Shown here: piece after piece, positions 8,472-17,655 of the stretch
How positions within the stretch are numbered: position 1 is the stretch's first letter
Layout of the letters: each line of letters opens with the position of its first letter
Assembly: GCA_903850915.1 (NCBI GenBank)
Contig: CAINMV010000026.1
Coordinates: 1-40,464 of the forward strand
Source of the DNA: an uncultured Bacteroidota bacterium
GTDB taxonomy: Bacteria > Bacteroidota > Bacteroidia > UKL13-3
Direction of reading: 5' to 3'
Length of the DNA: 40,464 bases
The notes under the pieces: generated by a model
The model's input: the letters and a program-made list of their open reading frames with translations, nothing else
Database searches by the model: none
What the model was told of the DNA's origin: nothing
Position numbers and translations under genes: made by a program

Positions 8472-10247
8472 TTACATCTTTTTTGGAGCTTTAATACCCA
8501 GAAGTCTCAAGCACTCAGAAATTGTTTGTCCAGTAAATTTAGATAAAGCCACTCGAAAAGTGCGTGTTTCAAGAGCTACATCTTCTTTTGCGATGGGGCA
8601 TTCATAATAAAACCGATTATAAATTCGAGCCACATCATAAACATAATTAGCAATCTCTGATGGGTTATATGTTGTAGCCGCTTTATCTAAAGTAATTTTA
8701 TAGTTGTGTAACGCAAGTAGCAGTTCACGTTCAGGTTCAAGCAAGGTTGAATATCCGGTATTAACCAAATTGTCTCCGGCTTTATCAATAACAGAATTAA
8801 TGCGGGCGTTTGTATATTGTATATAAGGCCCGGTATTTCCTTCAAAGTCGATGCTCTCGGCCGGATTAAAGAGCAACCGTTTTTGCGGATCCACACGTAA
8901 TAAATAATATTTTAAAGCCGCCATTCCAACATCTTCACAAAGCGCATCAATTTGCTCTGCTGTCATTCCTTCTGTTTTGCCACGTTCTAAAATTATCCTA
9001 CGCGCCTCGTCATGCATCTCTTCCATTAAGTCATCGGCATCAACCACGGTTCCTTCTCTACTTTTCATTTTACCACTTGGCAAATCCACCATTCCATAAC
9101 TTACATGATGAATGCCATTGGCATAAGGTTTCTCCATCTTCTTTAAAATACCCTGAAGCACTTTAAAATGATAATCTTGTTCATTACCAACTACATAAAG
9201 AGACATGTCGTAATGGAAGTCGTCATATTTTAACTGCGCAGTCCCAATATCTTGGGTGATATAAACGGAGGTGCCATCAGCACGTAAGAGTAATTTATGA
9301 TCAAGCCCTTCATCCGTTAGGTCAATCCAAACACTACCATCCTCTTTTTTATAAAACACCTTTTTATCAAGGCCTTCCTGAACGATAGCTTTTCCCAGTA
9401 AGTATGTATTCGATTCGTAATAATACGTATCAAAATCAACACCCAAACGTTTGTATGTAACATCAAACCCATCATAAACCCAGCCATTCATCAATTTCCA
9501 TAAAGCAATAGTTTCGGGGTCTCCATTTTCCCATCGGAGAAGCATCTGTTGCGCTTCAATCATACTTTGGGCTTTTTTCTTAGCTTCGTCCTCGGTAAGG
9601 CCATCGTTAACCAATGCTTCGATTTCTGCTTTGTAGGTTTTATCGAAAGCCACATAATATTTTCCAACCAAATGATCGCCTTTTAATCCTGAAGATTGTG
9701 GTGTTTCTTGCAATCCAGACTGTTGCCATGCTAACATACTTTTGCAAATATGAATACCCCTATCATTAATTAGGTTTGCTTTCTTTACATCGTATCCACC
9801 CGACTTTAAAATTTCAGCGACAGCAAATCCCAATAAATTATTACGTATGTGCCCTAAGTGCAATGGTTTATTTGTGTTTGGAGATGAATACTCCACAACC
9901 ACCTTCTTAGCTCCTCCTGTGTTAGTTCTAAAGTGGTTTTCGTCTTTACCAGCAGCAATAAAAAACTCAAAAAGTAAAGCATCGTTCAACACCAAATTCA
10001 AAAACCCTTTCACAACATTATATTCAGCAATTTTATTTTGTGATTGTAAAAAGTCGCCTAAAGCTGCAGCTGTTTGTTCTGGACTTTTTCGCGTTTGTTT
10101 CACATATGGGAACACAACAAAAGTGTAATCACCTTTATAATCCTGTAATGTTTGCTCTAATTTGATGGTAGCGCTTTCCACTTCTATATCGAACACCTGC
10201 TGCAAGGCTCCCTTCAAATAGGATTGAATAATGTGTACTAAATTCAT
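8472..10247 (-). CDS. argS: Arginyl-tRNA synthetase
   Basis: This 591-residue cytoplasmic class Ia enzyme charges tRNA-Arg with arginine using ATP. The HIGH-type motif is HLGH (130-133) in the context SSPNTNKPLHLGH, and the KMSKS-type loop is KMKSR (393-397) after GMVDLPSG, as expected for ArgRS. An N-terminal Add-1-like domain (1-110) and a C-terminal DALR anticodon-binding domain (about 470-591, ending in the family-typical LLGIKAPKKM) are present, so the gene looks complete. A terminator hairpin at 10260-10287 lies just upstream of the start, which means argS probably has its own promoter or takes read-through from it. The next gene is 39 bp downstream. Confidence 0.98.
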   Translation of the reverse strand: MNLVHIIQSYLKGALQQVFDIEVESATIKLEQTLQDYKGDYTFVVFPYVKQTRKSPEQTAAALGDFLQSQNKIAEYNVVKGFLNLVLNDALLFEFFIAAGKDENHFRTNTGGAKKVVVEYSSPNTNKPLHLGHIRNNLLGFAVAEILKSGGYDVKKANLINDRGIHICKSMLAWQQSGLQETPQSSGLKGDHLVGKYYVAFDKTYKAEIEALVNDGLTEDEAKKKAQSMIEAQQMLLRWENGDPETIALWKLMNGWVYDGFDVTYKRLGVDFDTYYYESNTYLLGKAIVQEGLDKKVFYKKEDGSVWIDLTDEGLDHKLLLRADGTSVYITQDIGTAQLKYDDFHYDMSLYVVGNEQDYHFKVLQGILKKMEKPYANGIHHVSYGMVDLPSGKMKSREGTVVDADDLMEEMHDEARRIILERGKTEGMTAEQIDALCEDVGMAALKYYLLRVDPQKRLLFNPAESIDFEGNTGPYIQYTNARINSVIDKAGDNLVNTGYSTLLEPERELLLALHNYKITLDKAATTYNPSEIANYVYDVARIYNRFYYECPIAKEDVALETRTFRVALSKFTGQTISECLRLLGIKAPKKM

Positions 10248-10259
10248 TTTGATTTAAAA

Positions 10260-10287
10260 AAAGAGACGCATAAAAACGCGTCTCTTT
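10260..10287 (-). terminator. Rho-independent terminator of the 10329-16472 operon
   Basis: A perfect 10-bp stem (AAAGAGACGC / GCGTCTCTTT) encloses an 8-nt loop. On the minus strand it is followed by a run of T. It lies 41 bp past the stop of the lipoprotein gene at 10329, so it ends the upstream minus-strand unit before argS. Confidence 0.85.
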
Positions 10288-10328
10288 AATTTGTTATAAA
10301 TATTTCTAATTTTAAAAATTAGGCAAGA

Positions 10329-11531
10329 CTACCGCTTAATGTAAAACTGCAAATTGCTTTGTCCAAGATTACGATGGTAACCAGTAAAAAATGGTATTTG
10401 CTTAATATTGGCAGAATCTTTAATGTAATCTCCTTTAAGTGCAGGTTGTTTAATCCATGGGAAATCTTTTGTAGGAGGATAATATTTTCCAAACAAACTA
10501 ATCTTCCATTTATTTCTATCTATTTTGTCGTATGGAACTCCACTTTCATCAGTAAGCATCGTTTTGCTTATATCCAATAGTAGGTAAAGTGATTTAGAAA
10601 AGGTTTCGTTATAAAGTAAGTAAGAAGCGGCTTTTAAATAAGCATTGGCATTTTTTACATTTGCTCTAACATAACTCTCATAATTTTTAATAAAACTATG
10701 GCCATAACCTTTGCTATCCATATCTTCTAGGTTACCTTCAAAATACGTTAAGGAAGCCACCTTATTATCGGCGTGTCTAAATGTAACACGACAACCACGC
10801 ATATTCATTTTATCGTTTGGCAAACCATCTACAACATTGGCTTTTCCGGCTTCGTCGAGGCTTAATAGTTCAACCTTTTCGATGGAACATCCCATACGCA
10901 CCATAAACAAGTAATAAATTGGAATCACTCCTTTTAGCTTTGTAAGGTTCAAATCTTTACTCATGTAACTCGTTACATAATATCCCCACTCCTTCACTGT
11001 ACGAAATCCTTTCGAAAAACCTTGAAGGTTGTTTTTTAGTTCATTGTTTCCAGTCATGGTTAAAGGCGCTGGTATTGCTCCAACTGGCTCTAGGCCAGCC
11101 ATCACATAGGACGAACCATGAGGATATACTTGGTAAATATTTAAGAAATCGGGACCACTAAAAGGATAATAAACATTTTCTTCGCTTTTGGTAAACTCAC
11201 CTATGTTTTCTTGGTAAAATTTCTCCATTACACTAAAACGAGATGCTTGAAGTTTTCCCCATGCACTATCCATCTGAGTTTTGTAGGCGATCCATTCCGG
11301 TTTTTTCTCCCATTCGGAATATTCATTAGGACTAAGCTGATTTAAGCCAGCGATGAAACGAGCAGCTTTATTGTAGCTGTTGTCGGTGAAAGGTGCAACA
11401 TCGGTTTTGTTTGGTGTTGCTGTGCTGTCGGTAGTTTTATTTTCGTTAGAGCCTGCTTGGTTTTTACATGAAACTAGTGCAATGGAAAACAAAACTGTAA
11501 TAATAAAAAATTGGTTTATTTTGGATTTCAT
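10329..11531 (-). CDS. Lipoprotein of unknown function, paralogue of 12957-14144
   Basis: The 400-residue protein has a lipoprotein signal peptide with lipobox LVSC (cysteine near 22), so it should be anchored in the periplasm or outer membrane. It is followed by a Thr/Asn/Lys-rich linker. It shares a set of motifs with the protein at 12957-14144: AARFIAGLNQ, YYPFSGPDFLN, GLEPVG, AYLKAASYLL, DESGVPY, ISLFGKYYPP and GQSNLQF. These are spread along the whole length, showing true paralogy. I do not recognise the family. It is the last gene of a probable operon with an M23 peptidase, an amino-acid permease, the paralogue and a serine hydrolase. It begins 23 bp after the serine hydrolase stop and is followed by a strong terminator. 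Confidence 0.8.
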   Translation of the reverse strand: MKSKINQFFIITVLFSIALVSCKNQAGSNENKTTDSTATPNKTDVAPFTDNSYNKAARFIAGLNQLSPNEYSEWEKKPEWIAYKTQMDSAWGKLQASRFSVMEKFYQENIGEFTKSEENVYYPFSGPDFLNIYQVYPHGSSYVMAGLEPVGAIPAPLTMTGNNELKNNLQGFSKGFRTVKEWGYYVTSYMSKDLNLTKLKGVIPIYYLFMVRMGCSIEKVELLSLDEAGKANVVDGLPNDKMNMRGCRVTFRHADNKVASLTYFEGNLEDMDSKGYGHSFIKNYESYVRANVKNANAYLKAASYLLYNETFSKSLYLLLDISKTMLTDESGVPYDKIDRNKWKISLFGKYYPPTKDFPWIKQPALKGDYIKDSANIKQIPFFTGYHRNLGQSNLQFYIKR

Positions 11532-11554
11532 GGATAATATATAATGATGCGAAT

Positions 11555-12928
11555 TTAAAACTTAAACTCCAATAAATTGGGTAAAAGTTTGCGCTTTTTG
11601 GTTAATTCATACTTATAAACCGACTGCCCCAAATTTCTAAAAAATGGCAGAACCTCTCGGTCATAGGTTTCATCAGTGCCATCGATAACGCCGTTACCTT
11701 CCTCAATAAAATAGGTTGCCGTAAGCATAAACTCAATGTTATGTTCGAAATCAACGATATAGGCACAATCAGTGGTATACCCATAACTTACCCCAACAAC
11801 ATTAAAAATACGTATGTTTTTATTGGCAATTATTGAGCTATCGCGACCATAAAAAAGGTACTTTTTATAACTATCAAAATACTGTTCACGGTTTGGATAT
11901 GACGGAAAGTCGCTTTCGTAGGGCATCATTTGCAAGTACTTCCAAAGCAATTTTCGATTGTTGGCATTTATTTTAAACGCCTTGTTTGATGGTGTTTCTC
12001 GAGGAAACATAATGCTCTTCAAAACCTCATGCATATCCTGAAGACTAAAAAAATTGGAATGCGTAAAGTCCTTTAATAAGCTAACATTTGGATCTCTAAA
12101 ATCGATTTTTCTAACTGCGTTTTTAATTGGCATCGCCAATTGATCTGCAGGAAAGTACTTTGCAGGTTGCAAATAAAGAAGCCTTCCAGTGGAATCAAGA
12201 AAACGAATGGGGTTGGTATAATTGTTGGGTTTACCCAAACAATCTGGGTCGAAACGAATCCGAATCCGAGCCGTAGGATATCCTTTTGATGTCATCTTTT
12301 TATAGATGTATTCAGGCGTTAAAAACTCGTATATACGACTATAAGCGATATTGTCGCTAACCAAAAGCATTCGTTTTATATAATTAGCAATTGAAGGATA
12401 TCCATTTTCAGCGGAAGCGTCGGCATGGGTTAAATCTTGGCAATCATTCGCCTTGTCGGTAAGCATCCTTGCATTTACTGTAATACCGGATTTAGCAAGT
12501 TCTTCTGCCTTCTCCAGTGCGAGTGCGCAAGAAGGTAGTTTCACCATGCTGGCAGGATAAAAAAACTCTTCTTTATTTAATCGAAATGTGGTGTTAGTAA
12601 ACGTGGCTTTATTGAGCTTATCACGGGTGATTTGTGTATAAATAATTTGAACATGGTGTTTCTTCGGATCTTTCAAGATATCACCAAAAGCAGACTGATT
12701 TTTACGAAGTATAGAATCGAGTATGTTTAAGGGCCTTGAGGCTGTTGTTGGGTTTGCGGTGAGTGCTGATGTAGTATTTGTTTTTACCGGTGGTGCAACT
12801 TTTTTAACCGAATTAACCTTTGGTTTGGGCTTTGGTTTTGATTTCGCCTTTGGTTTGGTTTGTGCTTGAAGTAATAAACTAAAACATAAGAGTATTCCTA
12901 AAATAACAAAATGGAATACTCTATTCAT
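11555..12928 (-). CDS. Serine hydrolase of the class A beta-lactamase/PBP fold
   Basis: Beginning at the ATG at 12928 gives 457 residues with a signal peptide (MNRVFHFVILGILLCF...LLQAQ). A longer frame from 12970 overlaps the upstream gene. A Lys/Pro-rich repeat (KPKAKSKPKPKPK) is a likely cell-wall spanning linker. The catalytic SxxK is SMVK at 127-130, and the SDN motif is at 191-193. The third motif, usually KTG, appears to be replaced by SYGYTTD (381-387), followed by a VDFEHNIEFML strand. This suggests a class A-like hydrolase acting on peptidoglycan or a related peptide rather than a true beta-lactamase, although resistance activity cannot be excluded. It sits between two paralogous lipoproteins in the operon. 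Confidence 0.85.
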   Translation of the reverse strand: MNRVFHFVILGILLCFSLLLQAQTKPKAKSKPKPKPKVNSVKKVAPPVKTNTTSALTANPTTASRPLNILDSILRKNQSAFGDILKDPKKHHVQIIYTQITRDKLNKATFTNTTFRLNKEEFFYPASMVKLPSCALALEKAEELAKSGITVNARMLTDKANDCQDLTHADASAENGYPSIANYIKRMLLVSDNIAYSRIYEFLTPEYIYKKMTSKGYPTARIRIRFDPDCLGKPNNYTNPIRFLDSTGRLLYLQPAKYFPADQLAMPIKNAVRKIDFRDPNVSLLKDFTHSNFFSLQDMHEVLKSIMFPRETPSNKAFKINANNRKLLWKYLQMMPYESDFPSYPNREQYFDSYKKYLFYGRDSSIIANKNIRIFNVVGVSYGYTTDCAYIVDFEHNIEFMLTATYFIEEGNGVIDGTDETYDREVLPFFRNLGQSVYKYELTKKRKLLPNLLEFKF

Positions 12929-12956
12929 ACTAACTTTAAAAGTGATGCAAACTAGT

Positions 12957-14144
12957 TTATTTCTTTTCAAATAACATCAAATTTGAGTTGTTGAAATTAT
13001 ATCCAATGCCAAAATTTAATGTTTTATGACGACTTGCTGAATCACCATAAGCTGAATCTAAATCTTTTTGATAGTAATTAGCAAACAACGTAATTGGCGG
13101 CACATAATCTCCATAAAGATTAATTGTCCATTGCTCTGGAGTGAAATAATGATATGGTATACCGGAATCATCCTGTAAAAGATATTTAGATTGTGATAGT
13201 ATGGTGCTTCGTATCTCAGAGAAAGATGAGTTGTGCATAAGGTATGAAGCAGCTTTTAAGTATGAGTTAAAACCTCCTAAATTCTTAATATATTGTTGCA
13301 GTCCAAGGTTCTTAGACAAATGGGTATTATCTAAATTAACAGAATAATACGTAACAGTATGAACCTGAGATGCGCTGTCTAGAAAAGTAATTTCTACTCC
13401 GTCATTATTCTTAACTTTACGATCCACATTGTCGCGTTGGATGCCTTGATCATCAATATAAACATAGTGTACGTCGGCAATAACATTGTTATTCCTAGAT
13501 AAAAAGAGAAGCATAAGATGAATCGTACCATTGAGTTCATCGGCTTTAAAGTCAACTTTCATACTATTTGTGCGAAAGAAAGAGAAGTTGGTAATTGCGT
13601 TTAAGGAAACATCCAACGATTTAAAATAATGATTTAAAGTATCCTTAGCATTTGCATTTAACAATATATCTGGCAGGTATCCCACAGGCTCTAGTCCAAA
13701 TAGGTAATATGATTTTGTGTTTGGAAATAAGAGATTGGCATTTAAGATGTCTGCACCACTAAATGGATAGAATAAACGATCACTTTCACGCATAGCGTTA
13801 GGTACTTCCTTTGCAGCCCATTGATTAAGTTTTGCAGTACGACGGTTCGTCATTAATCGCCACTTTGCATTTAGCCTGTTGGAGTGAAATACCCATATCG
13901 AATCTTTTTCAACTTTACTGTAGTTGTTTTCTGTTGTTTGCTTCATCCCTGCAATGAAACGAGCAAAATTATTAAATGAAGACGTGTTCGCGTTACGAAT
14001 CACCTCCGTCAAATCTCGAGATGAGGCCAAAGAATCCTTTTGGTTTTTTTGGTCGTTAACTTGTGTTGAGGAGTTGTTGGAATTACAAGCATAAAAAAGG
14101 CTCAAAAAAGTGAGTAATAGAATTGAGAAGTGAACTTTTTTCAT
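12957..14144 (-). CDS. Lipoprotein of unknown function, paralogue of 10329-11531
   Basis: The ATG at 14144 gives a 395-residue protein that begins with a lipoprotein signal peptide and lipobox (MKKVHFSILLLTFLSLFYAC). A frame from 14186 would overlap the permease and add a non-signal leader. The mature part starts with a Ser/Asn/Gln-rich linker. Motifs shared with the paralogue include FARFIAGMKQ, LFYPFSGADILN, FGLEPVG, SYLKAASYLM, DDSGIPY, INLYGDYVPP and NNSNLMLF. The family and role are unknown. It begins 4 bp after the permease stop and its own stop lies 28 bp before the serine hydrolase start, so translation of these genes is probably linked. Confidence 0.8.
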   Translation of the reverse strand: MKKVHFSILLLTFLSLFYACNSNNSSTQVNDQKNQKDSLASSRDLTEVIRNANTSSFNNFARFIAGMKQTTENNYSKVEKDSIWVFHSNRLNAKWRLMTNRRTAKLNQWAAKEVPNAMRESDRLFYPFSGADILNANLLFPNTKSYYLFGLEPVGYLPDILLNANAKDTLNHYFKSLDVSLNAITNFSFFRTNSMKVDFKADELNGTIHLMLLFLSRNNNVIADVHYVYIDDQGIQRDNVDRKVKNNDGVEITFLDSASQVHTVTYYSVNLDNTHLSKNLGLQQYIKNLGGFNSYLKAASYLMHNSSFSEIRSTILSQSKYLLQDDSGIPYHYFTPEQWTINLYGDYVPPITLFANYYQKDLDSAYGDSASRHKTLNFGIGYNFNNSNLMLFEKK

Positions 14145-14148
14145 AAAA

Positions 14149-15477
14149 TTATTGCTCAGATGGATTGCTAAATAGTTTTTTATCAAGGTAATAAATTAAT
14201 GCGCCAATGACGATAGTACCTAAACCAATAAGCCCAACTACTGGCTTCTCAACAAATACGCTATATAAAATCCAGGCAGTTAGTGCTAAAAACAACACTG
14301 GGACAACAGGATAACCTGGAGTTTTGAAAGGGCGAACCAAATATGGCTCTTTATGACGTAAAACAATTACACCAAGTACCGTAAGGAATGTGATAAGCTG
14401 TAAGGTAAATCCAACATAACTTAATATCGTTTCAAAACTACCCGTAACCACCAATGTAATAGCTATTAAGCTTTGAAACCACAATGCAATATATGGTATG
14501 TTTGAAATAGATTTGACAGATAAAAACTTAAGCATATAGGTATCTTCTCCCATCACTTGCAAAACACGAGGGCCTGCAAAAATCATCGAACTAATAGTCG
14601 AAATCAATAAAAATGCAATAACACCCGACATTATTCTGCCCCCTGCTGGACCAAAAATTGCCTTTGCGGCTTCATGTCCTATATCTTGTTTGCCAGCAAG
14701 CTCGTCCATAGGCACGGTATACAAAAAGATATAATTTAAAAGAACATATAAAATTGTAACAATCACGGTACCATATAAAATCGACTTAGGTATGTTTTTA
14801 CCTGGATCCTTCATTTCTCCAGCAATATATGCCGAGGCATTCCAGCCACTATAAGCATACGATACATAGATCAGTGACACCGCAAAGCTTCCGCTAAAAA
14901 TGTAATTCACGTCACCTGCTTGTGGCAAAACTGAAATACTAAATGAAGGGATATAAAGAAAACCCGCTATAACAAAAAATACAATAATAGCCACCTTTAA
15001 AAAAGTCATCACACGCTGAAAACCACTTCCAACGGCGGTGTTTATCGTATGAATTATTGAAATTAAAATAATGACCCCTACGGCAGCTTTATCACCATTA
15101 AACAAGATGGGATTTACATTAGAAAAGTATTTGCCAAAAAGCATAGAAGCTACTGCTATTGGAGCAGCGAAACCAGCCACCAAAGATACCCAACCACTTA
15201 CAAAGCCCAACATAGGATGATATATATGACTTAGGAAGTTGTATTCACCACCACTGCGTGGCAAGGCGGCGCCTAACTCTGCATAACTTAAAGCACCACA
15301 AAAGGAGAGCACTCCACCGGTAAGCCAAAGCATAATAATAGCAAAAACTGATTTTATTGAAATCACCTGGAATCCCAAGCTACCAAATACGCCCGTTCCA
15401 ATCATATTGGCAATTACGATGGCTGTTGCAGTATAGACACCAATGGTAGCTATACTTTTCGTTGAACTTATACTCAC
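14149..15477 (-). CDS. APC-family amino-acid permease
   Basis: This 442-residue integral inner-membrane protein has about 12 hydrophobic segments. The start (VIANMIGTGVFGSLGF) carries the glycine-rich unwound segment typical of TM1 in APC amino-acid transporters, followed by GALSYAELGAALPRSGGEYNF in TM2-TM3, which is also characteristic. It likely imports amino acids or exchanges them across the membrane, with unknown specificity. Its genetic setting with an M23 peptidase (23 bp upstream) and a serine hydrolase suggests uptake of amino acids or peptide fragments released from the wall, which is inference only. The start chosen is the first ATG and gives the complete TM1. Confidence 0.93.
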   Translation of the reverse strand: MSISSTKSIATIGVYTATAIVIANMIGTGVFGSLGFQVISIKSVFAIIMLWLTGGVLSFCGALSYAELGAALPRSGGEYNFLSHIYHPMLGFVSGWVSLVAGFAAPIAVASMLFGKYFSNVNPILFNGDKAAVGVIILISIIHTINTAVGSGFQRVMTFLKVAIIVFFVIAGFLYIPSFSISVLPQAGDVNYIFSGSFAVSLIYVSYAYSGWNASAYIAGEMKDPGKNIPKSILYGTVIVTILYVLLNYIFLYTVPMDELAGKQDIGHEAAKAIFGPAGGRIMSGVIAFLLISTISSMIFAGPRVLQVMGEDTYMLKFLSVKSISNIPYIALWFQSLIAITLVVTGSFETILSYVGFTLQLITFLTVLGVIVLRHKEPYLVRPFKTPGYPVVPVLFLALTAWILYSVFVEKPVVGLIGLGTIVIGALIYYLDKKLFSNPSEQ

Positions 15478-15500
15478 AAAAAAGTAGGGTTATTATATAA

Positions 15501-16472
15501 TTAGTCGAAGGATTGATTCGTTAAACTGCATGCCTTACGCATTTGCTCGTAATCGGCTGCAGTAAGGTCATTAAAGAAATAGTTGATGGGGTCTATTTTA
15601 TTACCATTTTTTATAACTTCGTAATGTACATGAGGACCAGTAGATTTACCTGTACTACCAACATAACCAATAAGGTCGCCACGTTTCACTTTTTGACCAA
15701 CGCGACATCCCAATCTGCTCATATGACCATATAGCGTTTGATAACCGAAACCATGGCTTAATACCACATGATTGCCATAGCCCCCGGTATTAAAGTCGGC
15801 ATTTTTAACAATACCGTCAGCGGTAGCATAAATTGGTGTTCCCATTGGTGCTGTAAAATCGATGCCTGGATGTAACTCACTAATATGATAAAATGGATCC
15901 GTACGCCATCCAAATCCTGAAGCCACTCTTGTGAGATCTTTGTTATTTATTGGTTGAATTGCCGGTGTACCAGCAATTTGTAATTCTTTGTTTTTGGCTA
16001 ACTCAAACAACTCGTCATAACTTTTAGACTGCACATAAACTTTTTTGGTTATGATATCCAACTTACGTGTGATTTCTACCATGATATCGCTGTTACTGTA
16101 ACCACGAAGTTTTTTATATCGATCCACACCGCCAAAGCCGCTTTCACGTTCCGTTTCGCTAATTGGGTCAGCACCCAGTACCTCACGATAAACCTTGTCA
16201 TCGCGTTTTTGTAAATCCATTAAAGTAGATGAAAGCTCATCCATTCTTTTACCCATAAATTCAAACTGCGTTCTATATTCCATGTTCTCGCGTTGAAGTT
16301 GACGTTCAGTTGCAGAAGGAAAATATTTAGTAGCTAAAAGAAAAAATATTGCACCAAAGACTAAAGAGGCAGACAAAAACCCAAAAATTCGTGTTATAAC
16401 TGCACGAATACTTGTTTTAACCTTCTCGTAACGAAGGCTATGTGGATTAAAAAAATATTTTGTTTTAGCCAT
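15501..16472 (-). CDS. M23 (LytM) family metallopeptidase
   Basis: Starting at the ATG at 16472 gives 323 residues beginning MAKTKYFFNPHSLRYEKVK, a typical N terminus for the Bacteroidota M23 group. The frame from 16529 adds an unlikely leader. One membrane segment follows (about 25-48), then a coiled-coil-like stretch (about 55-95) and the LytM domain. Zinc ligands are visible: H201 and D205 in HPGIDF, and H281 and H283 in HVHYEV, with H250 in YGHMSRL as catalytic support. It should cut peptide crosslinks in peptidoglycan. It is the first gene of the proposed operon running to 10329. Upstream lies a 24-nt imperfect palindrome (16556-16579) that may be regulatory. Confidence 0.93.
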   Translation of the reverse strand: MAKTKYFFNPHSLRYEKVKTSIRAVITRIFGFLSASLVFGAIFFLLATKYFPSATERQLQRENMEYRTQFEFMGKRMDELSSTLMDLQKRDDKVYREVLGADPISETERESGFGGVDRYKKLRGYSNSDIMVEITRKLDIITKKVYVQSKSYDELFELAKNKELQIAGTPAIQPINNKDLTRVASGFGWRTDPFYHISELHPGIDFTAPMGTPIYATADGIVKNADFNTGGYGNHVVLSHGFGYQTLYGHMSRLGCRVGQKVKRGDLIGYVGSTGKSTGPHVHYEVIKNGNKIDPINYFFNDLTAADYEQMRKACSLTNQSFD

Positions 16473-16555
16473 TGGAAATGGGATAAAGGTTCGCGAATAT
16501 AACAAATTATCCACAATAAAATATGCCATTTAGTATCATTTTTAACATATCATTT

Positions 16556-16579
16556 ATAGACATCTGTTAACATGTCTAT
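16556..16579. promoter_or_regulatory. Palindrome upstream of the M23 operon, possible operator
   Basis: Two perfect 8-bp arms (ATAGACAT / ATGTCTAT on the coding strand) flank an 8-nt centre, which overlaps the palindrome TGTTAACA. It lies about 85 bp before the M23 start and is not followed by a T-run on either strand, so a terminator is unlikely. A binding site for a dimeric regulator is plausible but unproven. Confidence 0.3.
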
Positions 16580-16608
16580 AATTATGGATTTACAATAAAA
16601 TAAAAAAA

Positions 16609-16632
16609 CCGTTTCGAGATAACCCGAAACGG
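16609..16632 (-). terminator. Rho-independent terminator of the OmpA-family gene
   Basis: An 8-bp stem (CCGTTTCG / CGAAACGG) with an 8-nt loop is followed on the minus strand by a T-run. It lies 21 bp past the stop of the OmpA-family gene at 16654. Confidence 0.85.
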
Positions 16633-16653
16633 CAATAAATCTTAAAAATATGC

Positions 16654-17496
16654 TTAGTTTTTTGGAACCATCAACTTGAAAAATTGATCCAATTGAGGAA
16701 TAATAACGATACGGGTACGACGGTTCAAAGCACGATCAGCTTCAGTTTCGTTAGATCTTAAAGGAATATACTCGCTTCTACCTGCTGCAATAATACGAGA
16801 AGGATCTACGGCAAATTCTGTTTGCAATACACGTACCACTGAGGTGGCGCGCAATACGCTTAAGTCCCAGTTATCTTTAACAAACTTGGCTTTCATTGGC
16901 TTATTATCCGTATGACCTTCAACCATAAATTGCAAGTCAGGTTGTGCCTTTAATACCGCAGCTACTTTACCTAAAACCTCTTTTGCTCTTGGACTTATAT
17001 CATAACTTCCGCTGTTAAACATTAGCTTGTCAGAAACAGAAATAAACACTGCACTACCTTCAACTTTTATTTGAACGTCGGTATCATTAATATCTTTTAG
17101 GGCACCTTTTAAATTTAACACCAACGACATGTTCAATGAGTCTTTGCGAGCTAACTCCGATTGCAGTCCTTTTATGTATGATTCCTTGGCATTAATGTTC
17201 TCCAAAGATTTTTTTATGCTTTCTGATTGCGACTCTGTAATCACAGATAAGCTTGATAATTGATTTAATAAAATAGAACTTTTATCCTTAACGTTTGCCA
17301 ATTCGGCCTCTAAACTACTAATTTTATTGCTTTGCTTTTCGCGTTCCGACAGGCATAATGCCAAATCAGTGTTTGTCCTATCCCAAGTGGTTTTTAATTC
17401 ATCATATTTCTTTATTTCAAGAGCATACTTTTTCTTGGTAACACAGCTTGTGAAAACTAGGGTAATTAAAACTAGGAGTAAATATTTTCTTTGCAT
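16654..17496 (-). CDS. OmpA-family lipoprotein (peptidoglycan-binding)
   Basis: The ATG at 17496 gives 280 residues with lipobox VFTSC (cysteine 18). The frame from 17544 adds a non-signal leader. The lipid anchor is followed by a helical, probably coiled-coil region (about 25-135) with heptad-like Leu/Ile and charged residues. The OmpA/MotB C-terminal domain covers about 150-265, with the peptidoglycan-binding signature GHTDNKP (194-200) and NRRTRI (258-263). It likely tethers the outer membrane to peptidoglycan or serves as a structural partner for an envelope complex. It forms a single-gene unit, with its own terminator downstream. Confidence 0.92.
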   Translation of the reverse strand: MQRKYLLLVLITLVFTSCVTKKKYALEIKKYDELKTTWDRTNTDLALCLSEREKQSNKISSLEAELANVKDKSSILLNQLSSLSVITESQSESIKKSLENINAKESYIKGLQSELARKDSLNMSLVLNLKGALKDINDTDVQIKVEGSAVFISVSDKLMFNSGSYDISPRAKEVLGKVAAVLKAQPDLQFMVEGHTDNKPMKAKFVKDNWDLSVLRATSVVRVLQTEFAVDPSRIIAAGRSEYIPLRSNETEADRALNRRTRIVIIPQLDQFFKLMVPKN

Positions 17497-17622
17497 TGCA
17501 AGGTTAGGTTTTTTAATGAAATGCAAAGGTACGCAATTCAACAACCTTCCAAATAATAAACACTGAAAAAGAATTCAAAAAAGAATGTGGATAAATAAGA
17601 GAAGTCTAAATTATTATCAAAA

Positions 17623-17640
17623 AACTAAAACGATTTAGTT
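17623..17640 (-). terminator. Weak terminator of the M48/YidD locus
   Basis: A 7-bp AT-rich stem (AACTAAA / TTTAGTT) with a 4-nt loop is followed on the minus strand by a run of T, 16 bp past the stop of the barrel protein at 17656. This marks the likely end of the unit that starts near 26310. Confidence 0.55.
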
Positions 17641-17655
17641 GAACAAAAATAAATA

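Noticed and set aside
8446-8478. Inverted repeat of 8 bp (GATGTAAC / GTTACATC) at the argS stop
   Set aside because: No T-run follows on the minus strand, the loop is long, and the repeat includes coding sequence. Chance or a weak structure is as likely.
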